Source of the DNA: Candidatus Thiodiazotropha endoloripes
Lineage (GTDB): Bacteria > Pseudomonadota > Gammaproteobacteria > Chromatiales > Chromatiaceae
Direction of reading: 5' to 3'
DNA: 64,000 nucleotides
Assembly: GCA_001709035.1 (NCBI GenBank)
Contig: LVKA01000016.1
Location: 372,001 to 436,000, forward strand
This document shows, piece after piece, positions 9,790-20,196 of the stretch. A program made the position numbers and the translations under genes. The notes beneath the pieces are model-generated. The model was not told where the DNA came from and searched no databases. It saw only the letters and a program-made list of their open reading frames with translations. Within the stretch, counting starts at the first letter, position 1. Every line of letters starts with the position of its first letter.

Positions 9790-11241
9790 TTAAAAACCAG
9801 CCACGAATCCGATATTTACACGATTCTCTTCATAGGTATTCAATTCAGTTTCCCCATCCCGTTCAAGATAGCTGAAACCGATTGCCACCCTGGCATCCTG
9901 ATCGAGCAAGTAGCCGAATCCTACAGAGGCGGTCCACTCGTCATAGTTGCCGTTATCCTGCTCATGATCCGACCAGAAGACACGGGCCAATCCGGTAAGC
10001 TTGCGGCTGATCAGTCGACTGAATGAGATGGCAGCCGTGCTATCCTCGGTATCCTGAATGTCGTCCACGTAATCCCGTTTGATGTACCCTCCACTCACTT
10101 CAATGTGGGTACGTTGGGTGCTGAACAGATAGGAGGCATCGACACGATCGAGCTCGTAATACTCCGCACTCAGGGTGGAGACACCGGTAACCTGTACCGG
10201 CGGCGGATTGTCAAGCACCGCATCCCGCACCACATTGCCAAAGGCATCCTGGCGCTGGAACAGTGAAGTATGGGTCGCTTCATCACGGGCACTGATGTAG
10301 TCCCGCGTATAGGTGGCGCGCCAGACCGAATTACTGGCCCGATGCTCAAAATCCATGTAGTAATCATCACCGAACGCCCGCTCACCGCCGCCAATGGCAA
10401 AACGGGTACGACTGGTTGGCGTGAATACAACGCCTACCGACCAGATTTCACCATCGACATCTTCACCGTTGAACAGTTCGTATTCTTCATAACCTGCTGC
10501 AAAGGCCACTGCCCAGCGGCGGGTTATCTGTTGTAGAAACTCCCCGCGGTAGGTCGAGATCTTATTGTCCTCGTCGGTTTCGGAAAAGTCTTCCCTGGTA
10601 TGGCTTGCAGAGAGCTCCCAGACCTGGGCCGTCGAGTAGGTACCGCTACCGAGTACCAGATCGTAATTCTGTGAAGTACTGTCAACCTCGGTATCCTCTT
10701 CATAGTCGACCTTGTCAGTCGAGAAACGCGCCTCCAGAACGCTGACATTGCCGAACCGGGTCGTATAATAGGGACTTGCCCCCAAGGTGTAATAGTCCAG
10801 ATTCTCGGTTGGACCAGTGACACCGTCCGGGCTGTTGCGATTGGAGGAGATCCGGGTCTGGTCGGCCGTTGCCCAAAGATCCAAATAGAGATGGTTCTCC
10901 ATCAGCTCCGCATCAGCGTTGGTGCGCAGCATATGCACCGTGTCGTTATCCCTGGTCTCCTCTTTGTAGTAGCGGTATTCAGGGGAGTAGTTGAAATCCA
11001 GATTTGCCCTGGCGCCTTCCCGCAGAATGGATATTCCGGGTCTTACAAGGGTGACATACTCTGTCTGCTTGTCATCATTGGTCAGCAGCGCATTGTCTGT
11101 GTAGATCTCGTCCAGTGTGATCGACGGGGAGACGATCCACTCCGCCGATTGAGATGCCAATGGCAGTGAGAGGATACTGCACATGCCCAGCATGCGTATC
11201 GCCAGTTTACGGTCGTGCCTGTGATTTTTTACGCAAGACAT
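9790..11241 (-). CDS. TIGR03016-type outer-membrane beta-barrel protein
   Basis: About 483 aa. An N-terminal signal segment ends near SQSA before EWIVSPSITLDEIYTDNALL, a start typical of the exopolysaccharide/PEP-CTERM-associated outer-membrane family TIGR03016. Alternating aromatic and polar strands run through the protein, which ends VNIGFVAGF with the terminal Phe recognised by the Bam complex. The annotated frame opens with GTG at 11250; ATG at 11241 follows a GGGGTGG element and is preferred. Its usual partners (EPS export and PEP-CTERM genes) are not nearby, so its role here is unknown. The long 5' region lies upstream. Confidence 0.72.
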   Translation of the reverse strand: MSCVKNHRHDRKLAIRMLGMCSILSLPLASQSAEWIVSPSITLDEIYTDNALLTNDDKQTEYVTLVRPGISILREGARANLDFNYSPEYRYYKEETRDNDTVHMLRTNADAELMENHLYLDLWATADQTRISSNRNSPDGVTGPTENLDYYTLGASPYYTTRFGNVSVLEARFSTDKVDYEEDTEVDSTSQNYDLVLGSGTYSTAQVWELSASHTREDFSETDEDNKISTYRGEFLQQITRRWAVAFAAGYEEYELFNGEDVDGEIWSVGVVFTPTSRTRFAIGGGERAFGDDYYMDFEHRASNSVWRATYTRDYISARDEATHTSLFQRQDAFGNVVRDAVLDNPPPVQVTGVSTLSAEYYELDRVDASYLFSTQRTHIEVSGGYIKRDYVDDIQDTEDSTAAISFSRLISRKLTGLARVFWSDHEQDNGNYDEWTASVGFGYLLDQDARVAIGFSYLERDGETELNTYEENRVNIGFVAGF

Positions 11242-11465
11242 CCTATCCACCCCGTTTGTATCGGTCTTAATTGAGTCATGTTGTATCTTTCATCCATGTT
11301 TGCGTCAACAGCGACGATCCTAACTGATCCCGTGAGACGGAGGCTCCGCAAGGGGGGAACCTCGGTGAGAACACTAGTGGGGCAGGCATTCTACCACGCT
11401 TTATTGTGCTTGAAGTTATCTACTGCACAAATCTTCAGCCTGACATTTCACCCAGATGGAGGCAT

Positions 11466-11495
11466 GGCCGGTCAGCACGAATCCAATCGATCTCA
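11466..11495 (+). repeat. Dispersed repeat arm in the 11251-11633 intergenic region
   Basis: GGCCGGTCAGCACGAATCCA and what follows resembles the arms at 22339 and 25519. No inverted partner is clear. The rest of this 383-bp gap between the divergent barrel and phosphoglucomutase genes must hold both promoters, but I cannot point to one. The short plus-strand frame at 11278-11511 is not convincing. Confidence 0.45.
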
Positions 11496-11630
11496 CGAAA
11501 CCTGTCGCTAATCTTCCTACAATCACCCGGACATAACCAGGCAATATGTCACCATCCGCGCTTCAACTGACTACGCCAATTATGATTGAATAGCAGCTAT
11601 CTCAGTAATCAAACCCGATGAAGTAAATAA

Positions 11631-13268
<1,638 letters not shown>

Positions 13269-13332
13269 ATTTCTGGACAATTCCGACAACGATCACTATA
13301 AGTTTGCCTGAGAAAAAAATAATTACAGCTTC

Positions 13333-13364
13333 AACCTGGATCCATGGATTCAGGTTTGAATTTT
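13333..13364 (+). terminator. Possible terminator after phosphoglucomutase
   Basis: AACCTG (13333-13338) pairs with CAGGTT (13351-13356), with an inner TCC/GGA pairing, followed by TGAATTTT. It is weak but sits 65 bp after the stop. Confidence 0.4.
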
Positions 13365-13400
13365 GATACCGATATTTAACGACACTTTAGAGGGCATAGC

Positions 13401-13700
13401 GTGAACAAGAAGCAGGAAAAAGAGAACGAGAAAAAGGTTTCAAATAAGAAAACCGTAAAGAAAAAGGCTGCCAAACCCAAAGTTGCCAAAAAGAAGACAG
13501 CCAAGAAAAAAGTCACTAAAAAACGGGTCGCGAAAAAAAGCACTCCAAACAAAGGGTTAATCAGTCCACGGGAACGTTACGAGATGATCGCCACGATGGC
13601 CTATTATCGAGCTGAGTCACGTAACTTCGAACCCGGTTATGATGTGCAGGACTGGCTCGATTGTGAAGCGATCATTAACGACATGCTGAGCAAAACCTGA
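13401..13700 (+). CDS. Lysine-rich histone H1-like protein with a DUF2934-like C-terminus
   Basis: 99 aa with a GTG start preceded by GAGGG. Residues 1-50 are almost only K, A, V, T and N, in AKKK-type repeats like bacterial histone H1-like and Alg-type tails that bind nucleic acid through charge. Residues 53-99 (RERYEMIATMAYYRAESRNF, then a YDVQDWLDCEAII segment) match the short DUF2934 pattern, two helices with a conserved W near EAxI. It may bind DNA or RNA (inference). It stands alone. Confidence 0.75.
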   Translation: MNKKQEKENEKKVSNKKTVKKKAAKPKVAKKKTAKKKVTKKRVAKKSTPNKGLISPRERYEMIATMAYYRAESRNFEPGYDVQDWLDCEAIINDMLSKT

Positions 13701-13720
13701 TTCCAATCAACCCGGTTTGT

Positions 13721-13760
13721 AAGCGAGCCCTGATCTTGTAACAGAGAGCGGGGTTCGCTT
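13721..13760 (+). other. Hairpin after the lysine-rich gene
   Basis: AAGCGAGCCC (13721-13730) pairs with GGG and TCGCTT (ending 13760) across a 19-nt loop. It lies 20 bp after the stop but lacks a T-run, so it may be a weak or Rho-assisted end. Confidence 0.35.
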
Positions 13761-13850
13761 ATGCCTGAACGATCTGAACTGGTGGTGCAGAGTGGGCGCA
13801 TTGTGCAGAGTTAAGCCTGACCACTCAACCGGCTCGAGATAAATTCAGGA

Positions 13851-14762
13851 TCACCGTGAGTTACGGGCTGACAGCGAGGCCAGCAACCGCTGGTGAAGCC
13901 AGATCATTAGACCGGCTCCGACGATCAGTACAGACCCAACATAAAATGGCCAATCCAACAGATCGTCAAAAAAGATCACGCTGATCAGAGCCGCAGCGAC
14001 AATCTGTGCATTCAGATAGGGTGAGAGCAGCGATGCTGAAGCCATATGGAATGCCTTCACCAGCAAGAAGTGTCCACTTGCACCCAATGCACCGGTAACC
14101 ACCAGATAGACCCACTGGATTGGTGAAGGCTGCTGCCACCAGATTGGCAGTGACAGAGTCAGAATCACGGCACCGGCAAAGGTGGTGTGAAACAGGGTTG
14201 TCTGCTCGCTGTCATGCCCCTTCAGGGCTCTGGTCAGTACAAAATAGAAGGCCAGGCAGACAGCTGCCAGACAGGCAAGCAACAACGCCGGATCGGGATC
14301 ACGAAACCCAGGCCTGACGATGAGCAGCACGCCGATAAAACCGATCCCTACCGCAGACCATTCAGTGGCGCCAACCTTCTCCTTGAGAAACCAGCCGGCC
14401 AGCAGAGTCACCAGCACCGGAGCAAAAAAGACAATTGAGGTGGCATCCGCCAGGGATATTGTCTGAATGGCGCTATACAGACTCAGCGTAACCCCCATCA
14501 GACAGATCGCCCTGATCAGCTGTATCCCTGGTCTGTTGGCTCGGACAAAAGTAAAACCACTGCGGGAGGAGAACAGGATAGCGACAATCAGAGTATGAAA
14601 AAAATAGCGCGCCCAGACCACCTCGGGCATTGGCAGATCGCGCATCAACCACTTGCCCAGGCCATCCATGATGGCCAACAGGAAACAGGCGAGTATCGTA
14701 CTGATGATTCCCCAGAATAGATGTTGCACCTTCGCTTCGGGTGGTGGAACAGTTTGGGGCAT
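13851..14762 (-). CDS. EamA/DMT-family transporter
   Basis: 303 aa inner-membrane protein with about ten hydrophobic helices arranged as two EamA repeats, roughly 18-145 and 160-295. Signs include the helix-end pattern SLADATSIVFFAPVLVTLLA in repeat 1 and the matching SLLSPYLNAQIVAAALISVI in repeat 2. Family members export amino acids or other metabolites; the substrate cannot be read from sequence. It is a single gene, with no linked partner in the same direction. Confidence 0.88.
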   Translation of the reverse strand: MPQTVPPPEAKVQHLFWGIISTILACFLLAIMDGLGKWLMRDLPMPEVVWARYFFHTLIVAILFSSRSGFTFVRANRPGIQLIRAICLMGVTLSLYSAIQTISLADATSIVFFAPVLVTLLAGWFLKEKVGATEWSAVGIGFIGVLLIVRPGFRDPDPALLLACLAAVCLAFYFVLTRALKGHDSEQTTLFHTTFAGAVILTLSLPIWWQQPSPIQWVYLVVTGALGASGHFLLVKAFHMASASLLSPYLNAQIVAAALISVIFFDDLLDWPFYVGSVLIVGAGLMIWLHQRLLASLSARNSR

Positions 14763-14944
14763 GAAGGGAGCCTGGAAATCGCCGTTTCTGATTCAGACGG
14801 GATTGTATCCCGCTTTTACACATCCTGTCTTCAGCAAATCAGATTGTCAGGCCCTTGTGTAGTGTCCTATATCGTTTGACGATTATAAAAGCCTGGAAGT
14901 ACCTCATGTACCTACAGAGTCGTAGGAAAGATGCCCACCAACAA

Positions 14945-15122
14945 ACGCGAATGAACGCAAATCGACCTTATCCAACAAAAGTGCTTCGGACGGTTTAACA
15001 AAGAAAGATCATACAGCGTGGAATTGATACCAATCCCAAACTGTCATTGTGTAGTCAATCTAACCCTACTTTGCTCCAGGGCTGCAGGATACCAAACGGA
15101 ATCAAGTTGCGTTCATTCGCGT
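14945..15122. repeat. Perfect 16-bp inverted repeat enclosing 146 bp
   Basis: ACGCGAATGAACGCAA at 14945-14960 returns as its exact reverse complement TTGCGTTCATTCGCGT at 15107-15122. The enclosed sequence has no gene I can support. It lies in the 429-bp gap between the EamA transporter and the copper receptor and ends just before that receptor's terminator. Confidence 0.6.
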
Positions 15123-15136
15123 CCATTTGCGGAGTT

Positions 15137-15170
15137 AAAAAAACAGGGTGGAAGCAAAGCCCCCACCCTG
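15137..15170 (-). terminator. Strong terminator after the copper receptor
   Basis: On the minus strand CAGGGTGG pairs with CCACCCTG around an 11-nt loop, followed by seven T residues. It lies about 20 bp after the receptor stop codon. Confidence 0.9.
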
Positions 15171-15191
15171 CTCATTCAGCAGCGACCCGGA

Positions 15192-17279
15192 TCAGAACCG
15201 AACCCCAGCTTTCACCCAAACCTCACGGCCCGGCTCATTGACCTGAATCGCTTCCGGATTGAATGGATCCGCATTGGCGCGGTTGACATGGTAGGCGTAG
15301 CTCTTGTCGAGCAGATTATCGATACCGAAACTCACTTCGGCCGCTTTGGCAATCTCATAACTGCCATACAGGTCGATCACCCCCCATCCCGGTGTCTCCT
15401 GAACATCCTGGCCACTGCCATTCTCAAGATCCGCACGGGTCTGTTTTGCATTCATGCGCACATTGCCACCGAACTCCAGAGCGCCGATGGTATATTCCAT
15501 ACCGATTGTGGCTTCCAGAGGTGAGATCTGGGCAATGTTGCGATCATCCGTGGTGTTTTCCGCCCGTACGTAGGCCAGACTGGCGGTAGTACTCAGGGAA
15601 TCCATAATCTGGTATCCACCTTCCCACTCAATACCATAGAACTCAGCATCCACATTGCGATAGATGTTGGCTGTGCCATTGGCCACCAGAATACCATCCT
15701 GGCCACGCGCCTTGTCACGCAGGATATAGTCGCTTACATCGTTGTAGAAGACCGAAACATCGGTATCCCAGGCCCCACCCTGCCAGCGCAGACCGGCTTC
15801 CAGCTGATGGTGTTTTTCAGGCTCGAGTTCCGGGTTACCCACCCAGCTCATATCCATCATGGTCATCATATTGCGTGAAAAGCTTGCCAGATAACGTTCC
15901 GTTGCGTCTGCAGTCCGGACACTACGGCTGAAGCCGGTGTAGAAGGTGCCGTCACCGACTTCCCGCTCATACTGAACAAAACCACCAACATTGTTCTCCG
16001 TGGTCTCGTCGGAAGTGTCGGCGTAGTAGGCCGCATAGAGGTTGTTTGGCGTTGGGCTTGGACCCAGATCGGGTTTCTCATCACCCCGTGAGATGGAGGC
16101 ATCGACCCGATCGTATCGCAGTCCGGCCTTGACCCGATCCAGAGTACCAATCGGTTGGGAGACTTCCATGAAGATACCGGTCTGCTCCAACTCGGCGCCA
16201 GGCCACATGATGGACTGCAGGGTGGTCGGCTCCATATTCGCCATGCCGGAGAAACGATCCGCATCGCGCTCATTGTTTTGAACATCGAAACCGACTGTCA
16301 GAGTGGTCTCTCCCAGCATCAGGTCCGCCAGCAAGCGTCCGCCTTTGGTATCGGAGGTTGTCGGCACACTCATACGCATCGGAGCGGTCAACTCGCGTAG
16401 TGAATAGTTGTCCATGAGATGATCGACTTCACTTGAATAGATCTCAGCCTTGATTGCCGAGAACGGACCAACTTCATCATTCTGCTCATACTTGAGTCTG
16501 ATGTTGTCCGCATCACTCATTGGCGAATCCATGCCGGCGCCGGCATACAGAGCATCATCTTCACGGGTCGCTTCCAGATTCAGCTGCAGAATCTTGTTGG
16601 TGTCTGGGGTATACCCCAGAATCAGATTGCCGGACTGTTTGGTGAATGCGGAGCGAACCTCATTACCATCACCATCCTCGTAGTTGTCCGCATCTTTATA
16701 ACCAATGATGCCGCGGGCAAAACCCAGCTCCGTACCGGCCGCCACATCAACCGAGGCCTCTTTGGTTTGAGAATTACTCTTATAGCCGACTTCGGCACTG
16801 CCCAGATAGGGTTTACCCTCCTCAAATACCGGCGCATTGCGTTCGAACAGCACGGTGCCGCCACTACCGCCGCCACCATAGATAACGGTCTGCGATCCCT
16901 TGATCACGGTGACACTGTCGTAACTTTCCATGGCTGAATAGGCGGTTGGAGGGTCCATTCGGTTAGGACAGCCGCCATGGATGTAGGCGCCATCCATGAT
17001 GATGTTGAGACGATTCTGACTCTGACCACGAATAATCGGATCGATACCCTGGCCACCCATACGAATACCGGATACACCGTTTATGTCCCTGAGGAAATCC
17101 GCTGCATCGCCAGGAATACCGCTTGAAGCCCCATCCATTGGCGCTGTTGTTACTGCTGGACTGGTTCCACCTTCTGCTTCAACCACTACATCCTGCAGAT
17201 CTTCCGTATGTTCATCTGCCACTACTGCCTGAGCGGTTAGTATGGAACTGATTGCCAATGATAGGGCCGTAAAACGCAT
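15192..17279 (-). CDS. TonB-dependent copper receptor (OprC/NosA type)
   Basis: 695 aa outer-membrane receptor with a signal peptide ending AVVA at residue 21. The TonB box is close to the mature N-terminus (LQDVVVEA, 28-35). The plug domain at about 45-165 carries GIDPIIRGQSQNRLNIIMDG and then HGGCPNRMDPP. C104 and M108 form the CxxxM copper site described for OprC. A 22-strand barrel follows and ends WVKAGVRF with terminal Phe. A Met-rich loop, RNMMTMMDM, is notable. It lies 231 bp downstream of a full TonB energising operon on the same strand, with operator-like repeats in the gap. Confidence 0.92.
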   Translation of the reverse strand: MRFTALSLAISSILTAQAVVADEHTEDLQDVVVEAEGGTSPAVTTAPMDGASSGIPGDAADFLRDINGVSGIRMGGQGIDPIIRGQSQNRLNIIMDGAYIHGGCPNRMDPPTAYSAMESYDSVTVIKGSQTVIYGGGGSGGTVLFERNAPVFEEGKPYLGSAEVGYKSNSQTKEASVDVAAGTELGFARGIIGYKDADNYEDGDGNEVRSAFTKQSGNLILGYTPDTNKILQLNLEATREDDALYAGAGMDSPMSDADNIRLKYEQNDEVGPFSAIKAEIYSSEVDHLMDNYSLRELTAPMRMSVPTTSDTKGGRLLADLMLGETTLTVGFDVQNNERDADRFSGMANMEPTTLQSIMWPGAELEQTGIFMEVSQPIGTLDRVKAGLRYDRVDASISRGDEKPDLGPSPTPNNLYAAYYADTSDETTENNVGGFVQYEREVGDGTFYTGFSRSVRTADATERYLASFSRNMMTMMDMSWVGNPELEPEKHHQLEAGLRWQGGAWDTDVSVFYNDVSDYILRDKARGQDGILVANGTANIYRNVDAEFYGIEWEGGYQIMDSLSTTASLAYVRAENTTDDRNIAQISPLEATIGMEYTIGALEFGGNVRMNAKQTRADLENGSGQDVQETPGWGVIDLYGSYEIAKAAEVSFGIDNLLDKSYAYHVNRANADPFNPEAIQVNEPGREVWVKAGVRF

Positions 17280-17402
17280 CGATTCACCTCTATTATTAAA
17301 TTCTTGGAAACAGTGTTAAATAGCAGTTTTCGAGCCAAAAACCTTAAGCGACTGATATCTAATGATTAGGTCCGATTGTCGGTGGCAGAGTAGAATCGGC
17401 AA

Positions 17403-17452
17403 TACGGCATATCACACAACGAGTGCGGCATATCACACAGCCGCATGCCGTA
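17403..17452. promoter_or_regulatory. Operator-like repeats upstream of the copper receptor
   Basis: CGGCATATCACACA occurs at 17405-17418 and again at 17426-17439, exactly 21 bp (two helical turns) apart. TACGGCAT (17403-17410) returns inverted as ATGCCGTA (17445-17452). The spacing and symmetry fit a cooperative dimer-binding site. It lies about 125-175 bp upstream of the receptor start. The regulator is unknown and the motif matches no operator I recognise. Confidence 0.55.
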
Positions 17453-17510
17453 CGACCGTTAGATGCCCAGTGGGTCATGTAGTAGATGAAGTAACGATCA
17501 GACAGCCCCA

Positions 17511-18740
17511 CTAGGGGGTGGCAAGATAGTCGATCCAGCGTTGGGCAAGCTCAGTCTGTTGAGGCTTGTCAGCCAGTTTCAATGCCGATTGGAATGCAGA
17601 GAGTGCGGCTGTTGAGTCGGCCAGCCGATAGTGGGTGCTACCCAACAGCAACCAATCTTCGAAAGCCGGTTTGCGGGCCAGTTTGATGCCCTGTGCCAGA
17701 TGTTGCTGAGCCTCCTGCCACCGCTCCTGCTCCATCAGTAAACGCCCCATTCTGAGCAGGGGCTTGCCTGACGTATCGATCTCCGCCAACTGCTTCAGCA
17801 CCTTGATCCCATGCTCCGGCTCTCTTGCCAATAACCAGGCATCAACCAGCAGAGTCAGGGATTCCTTGCGCAGCCTGATAACGCCTTGTTGAATACCCTC
17901 ACTGATCAGTTCCGCCGCATCCAGAGGATTGTTGAGTTGCAGATAGAGTTTGGCCAGCCGGATCAGGCCGCTCTCATAGACCAAGTTTTTGGAAGCCGCC
18001 AGTGACAGCACGGCTACCGCTTGCTGCTCTCGGCCCAGTTGCAGCAGAACATCTGACAGCTGCTGCCAATATTGGGCTTTGGCCGGGTATTTATTCACCA
18101 GAATCTGCAACACGGGTACGCTTGGCTTGTATTGCCTGGTCTCAAAATAGAGTCCCACCAACATCTGATACCAGGACTCCTGTGGTGAGTCGGACTGCTT
18201 GATCGCCAGTTTCAGAGCAGAGATCGCCTTGCTGTACTTTTTCAACGCATAGTAAAAACTGGCCAGTAACACCCGTGCCTGGGGAGTGGGCTTTTCGCTC
18301 TGTTCAAACCAGCTCTGCAGCTGTGCAAGCCCTGCTTTATAGCGCTCTTCCTGATACATCAGCTGGGCCAGGGTGTAGCGTAGATTCAGGCTGACCCCGG
18401 CTGGCAATACGCCGGATTCCACCGCAAACAGAAAATGATCGATGGCCGAGGGGTAGTCCTTCAGGCCAATACTCAGATAACCATAAGCCTGACGGGTCAG
18501 TGCCGTCTCATCCGGATTCTGCTTGACCCGCTCCAGTAGAGCATCCAGTTCGATACGGGCACGCTGATACTTCTCATTGCGTATCAGTGCATCGATCATG
18601 AACAGATAGTCGTAGGTGTAGCGCTTCGCATCGGCTGCATCCTTGGGCAGCTCATCGGCGGCATGGAGTGGCGTGCACAGCTGCAGGCTCAGGCCAACCC
18701 CGAGACACCAACACACCATGACTTGCTTTACAGATCTCAT
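17511..18740 (-). CDS. Exported TPR-repeat protein of the TonB operon
   Basis: 409 aa with a signal peptide (hydrophobic core, ends LHAA near 28). The mature part is helical tetratricopeptide repeats throughout, with recognisable units such as YGYLSIGLKDYPSAIDHFLF and WQQLSDVLLQLGREQQAVAV. It should be a periplasmic scaffold. Its start codon overlaps the tonB stop by one base, so it is translationally coupled. TPR genes are a frequent last member of TtpC-type TonB operons; the function is not settled. Confidence 0.8.
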   Translation of the reverse strand: MRSVKQVMVCWCLGVGLSLQLCTPLHAADELPKDAADAKRYTYDYLFMIDALIRNEKYQRARIELDALLERVKQNPDETALTRQAYGYLSIGLKDYPSAIDHFLFAVESGVLPAGVSLNLRYTLAQLMYQEERYKAGLAQLQSWFEQSEKPTPQARVLLASFYYALKKYSKAISALKLAIKQSDSPQESWYQMLVGLYFETRQYKPSVPVLQILVNKYPAKAQYWQQLSDVLLQLGREQQAVAVLSLAASKNLVYESGLIRLAKLYLQLNNPLDAAELISEGIQQGVIRLRKESLTLLVDAWLLAREPEHGIKVLKQLAEIDTSGKPLLRMGRLLMEQERWQEAQQHLAQGIKLARKPAFEDWLLLGSTHYRLADSTAALSAFQSALKLADKPQQTELAQRWIDYLATP

Positions 18741-19357
18741 CAGTTCAAACGATAGCTAATAGTTTGGGTCGCAACCCTTGAAACCGCCTTGCCATCCACC
18801 ACTTTGGGGTGAAACTGCCAGCGGCTGATGGCCCGCAGCGCCGATTGTTCAAAATAACCCACTGGTTCAGCCTCGATGACCTCCGCATCACTGACCGATC
18901 CGTCCGGGTTTATGGTAAAGCGCAATACCACTTTTCCCTCGACATGGCGCATCAGTGCCCGTTGTGGATAGCGGGGTGGAAAACGCATTCGCGGCACAGG
19001 CTCTGCCGCCAGGGTTGTCGGCATTTCCGGCCGTACACCGATATACGGGCCAGTGCCGATCTGCAGCGGGATATCCAGTTCAGGGATTTGCCACTCCGCA
19101 AGCTCGGGGCGATCCACAGCAAGGGGCTGCAGGGGTGTCTCCGGTACCGCCGGAGGTGGTTCCGGCAGCTCCTCCACCTGCTCAGGCTCCTGTTGGGGAG
19201 GCGGCTCCGGCTCAGATTTCAGACGCACGAACTCAATGATCTCTGATGAGACCAGTTTATCCACCTGAATCGTCTTTTCACTCAACATCCGGTCAAGAAG
19301 CAGAAACAGGGCCAGGTTCACGGCCACGGCAATCAGCACAGCAAGCAGAAAACGCAT
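18740..19357 (-). CDS. TonB-family energy transducer
   Basis: 205 aa. One N-terminal membrane helix (about 3-21) is followed by a Pro/Glu-rich periplasmic linker (EPEPPPQQEPEQVEELPEPP) and the TonB C-terminal domain (about 120-205) with YPQRALMRHVEGKVVLRFTI and AISRWQFHPKVVDG. It transmits proton-motive force to outer-membrane receptors. It overlaps exbD by one base. The short anchor and linker match TonB2-type proteins of TtpC systems rather than E. coli TonB. Confidence 0.92.
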   Translation of the reverse strand: MRFLLAVLIAVAVNLALFLLLDRMLSEKTIQVDKLVSSEIIEFVRLKSEPEPPPQQEPEQVEELPEPPPAVPETPLQPLAVDRPELAEWQIPELDIPLQIGTGPYIGVRPEMPTTLAAEPVPRMRFPPRYPQRALMRHVEGKVVLRFTINPDGSVSDAEVIEAEPVGYFEQSALRAISRWQFHPKVVDGKAVSRVATQTISYRLN

Positions 19358-19767
19358 TACTCCTGATCCCGGGTTGCCGCAATGGAGACACTATCCACTC
19401 CGGCAAGGCGCGATTGATCCAATACCCGGATCACCACACCGGTTGGTGCCTCCCGATCGGCCATGATGACCACAGCACCCTCGGGATTTTCCGCATGCAG
19501 ACGCTCCACATTGGCCCGAACAGCCCTTATGTCAACCCGGCGTTTGTCGATCCACACCTCACCCTTGTGGGTGACGCCGATCAGAATTGCCGCCTGCTGT
19601 TTCATCGTGGCTGTGGCGGCACTGGGACGATCCACCTCAACCCCGGTCTCTTTGACAAAAGATGAGGTCACCATGAAAAAGATCAGCAGGATGAACACCA
19701 TGTCGATCAACGGGGTCAGATTGATCGCCAGTTCACCGTTCTCGTCATCGACATGCTGATGTCGCAT
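19357..19767 (-). CDS. exbD: ExbD-type biopolymer transport protein
   Basis: 136 aa. A cytosolic N-terminus is followed by one helix with the proton-path Asp in INLTPLIDMVFILLIFFMVT, and a periplasmic domain with ILIGVTHKGEVWIDKR and VVIMADREAPTGVVIRVLD. It forms the stator with ExbB and powers TonB. Coupled by a one-base overlap with exbB and tonB. Confidence 0.92.
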   Translation of the reverse strand: MRHQHVDDENGELAINLTPLIDMVFILLIFFMVTSSFVKETGVEVDRPSAATATMKQQAAILIGVTHKGEVWIDKRRVDIRAVRANVERLHAENPEGAVVIMADREAPTGVVIRVLDQSRLAGVDSVSIAATRDQE

Positions 19768-20195
19768 CAGAGACTCTCCTGGGGCGTGGCGTGGTAGCTC
19801 AACCGATGTTGCAGATCGCTGGAGAAGTAGTAGCCGGAAAGCGAGGCCATCAGCCCGGCCATGGTGGTGATCAGGGCCTGTGAAATTCCGCCGGCCATCC
19901 CCCGGATATTGCCGGATCCATGTTGCGCGATTACATGGAAGAGCTCGATCATCGCCTCAATGGTACCGAGCAGTCCAACCATCGGGAGAATCTGTACCAG
20001 GGAGATGATCAACGGCAGCCAGGGCATGCAGCGATCACTGACCTGGTCGCCATTGCGCCACCAGATATGCAGATAGAGATAGATGATCAGGCTCCACATC
20101 ATCAGGGAGAGCAGCAGGATCAATAACAGGATCATACCGCCCCGCTCCAGCAGGCGCAGTGCATCGAGTGGTAACCAGTTCAGCAGGATCTCCAT
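19767..20195 (-). CDS. exbB: ExbB-type proton channel protein
   Basis: About 142 aa, with three hydrophobic helices in the MotA/TolQ/ExbB pattern. Conserved features include PMVGLLGTIEAMIELFHVI and SQALITTMAGLMASLSGYYF. The frame is open upstream to 20231, but I choose ATG 20195. It follows the upstream gene's TGA by one base and has GGAAG at a good distance. The protein is short for ExbB, as in TtpC systems where it works beside the larger fused homologue. Confidence 0.88.
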   Translation of the reverse strand: MEILLNWLPLDALRLLERGGMILLLILLLSLMMWSLIIYLYLHIWWRNGDQVSDRCMPWLPLIISLVQILPMVGLLGTIEAMIELFHVIAQHGSGNIRGMAGGISQALITTMAGLMASLSGYYFSSDLQHRLSYHATPQESL

Positions 20196-20196
20196 C

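Noticed and set aside
11278-11511. 77-codon frame between the barrel and pgm genes
   Set aside because: No Shine-Dalgarno and no coding character; it also carries a repeat arm at its end.
15018-15524. 168-codon plus-strand frame
   Set aside because: Mostly antisense to the copper receptor, with no features of a real protein.
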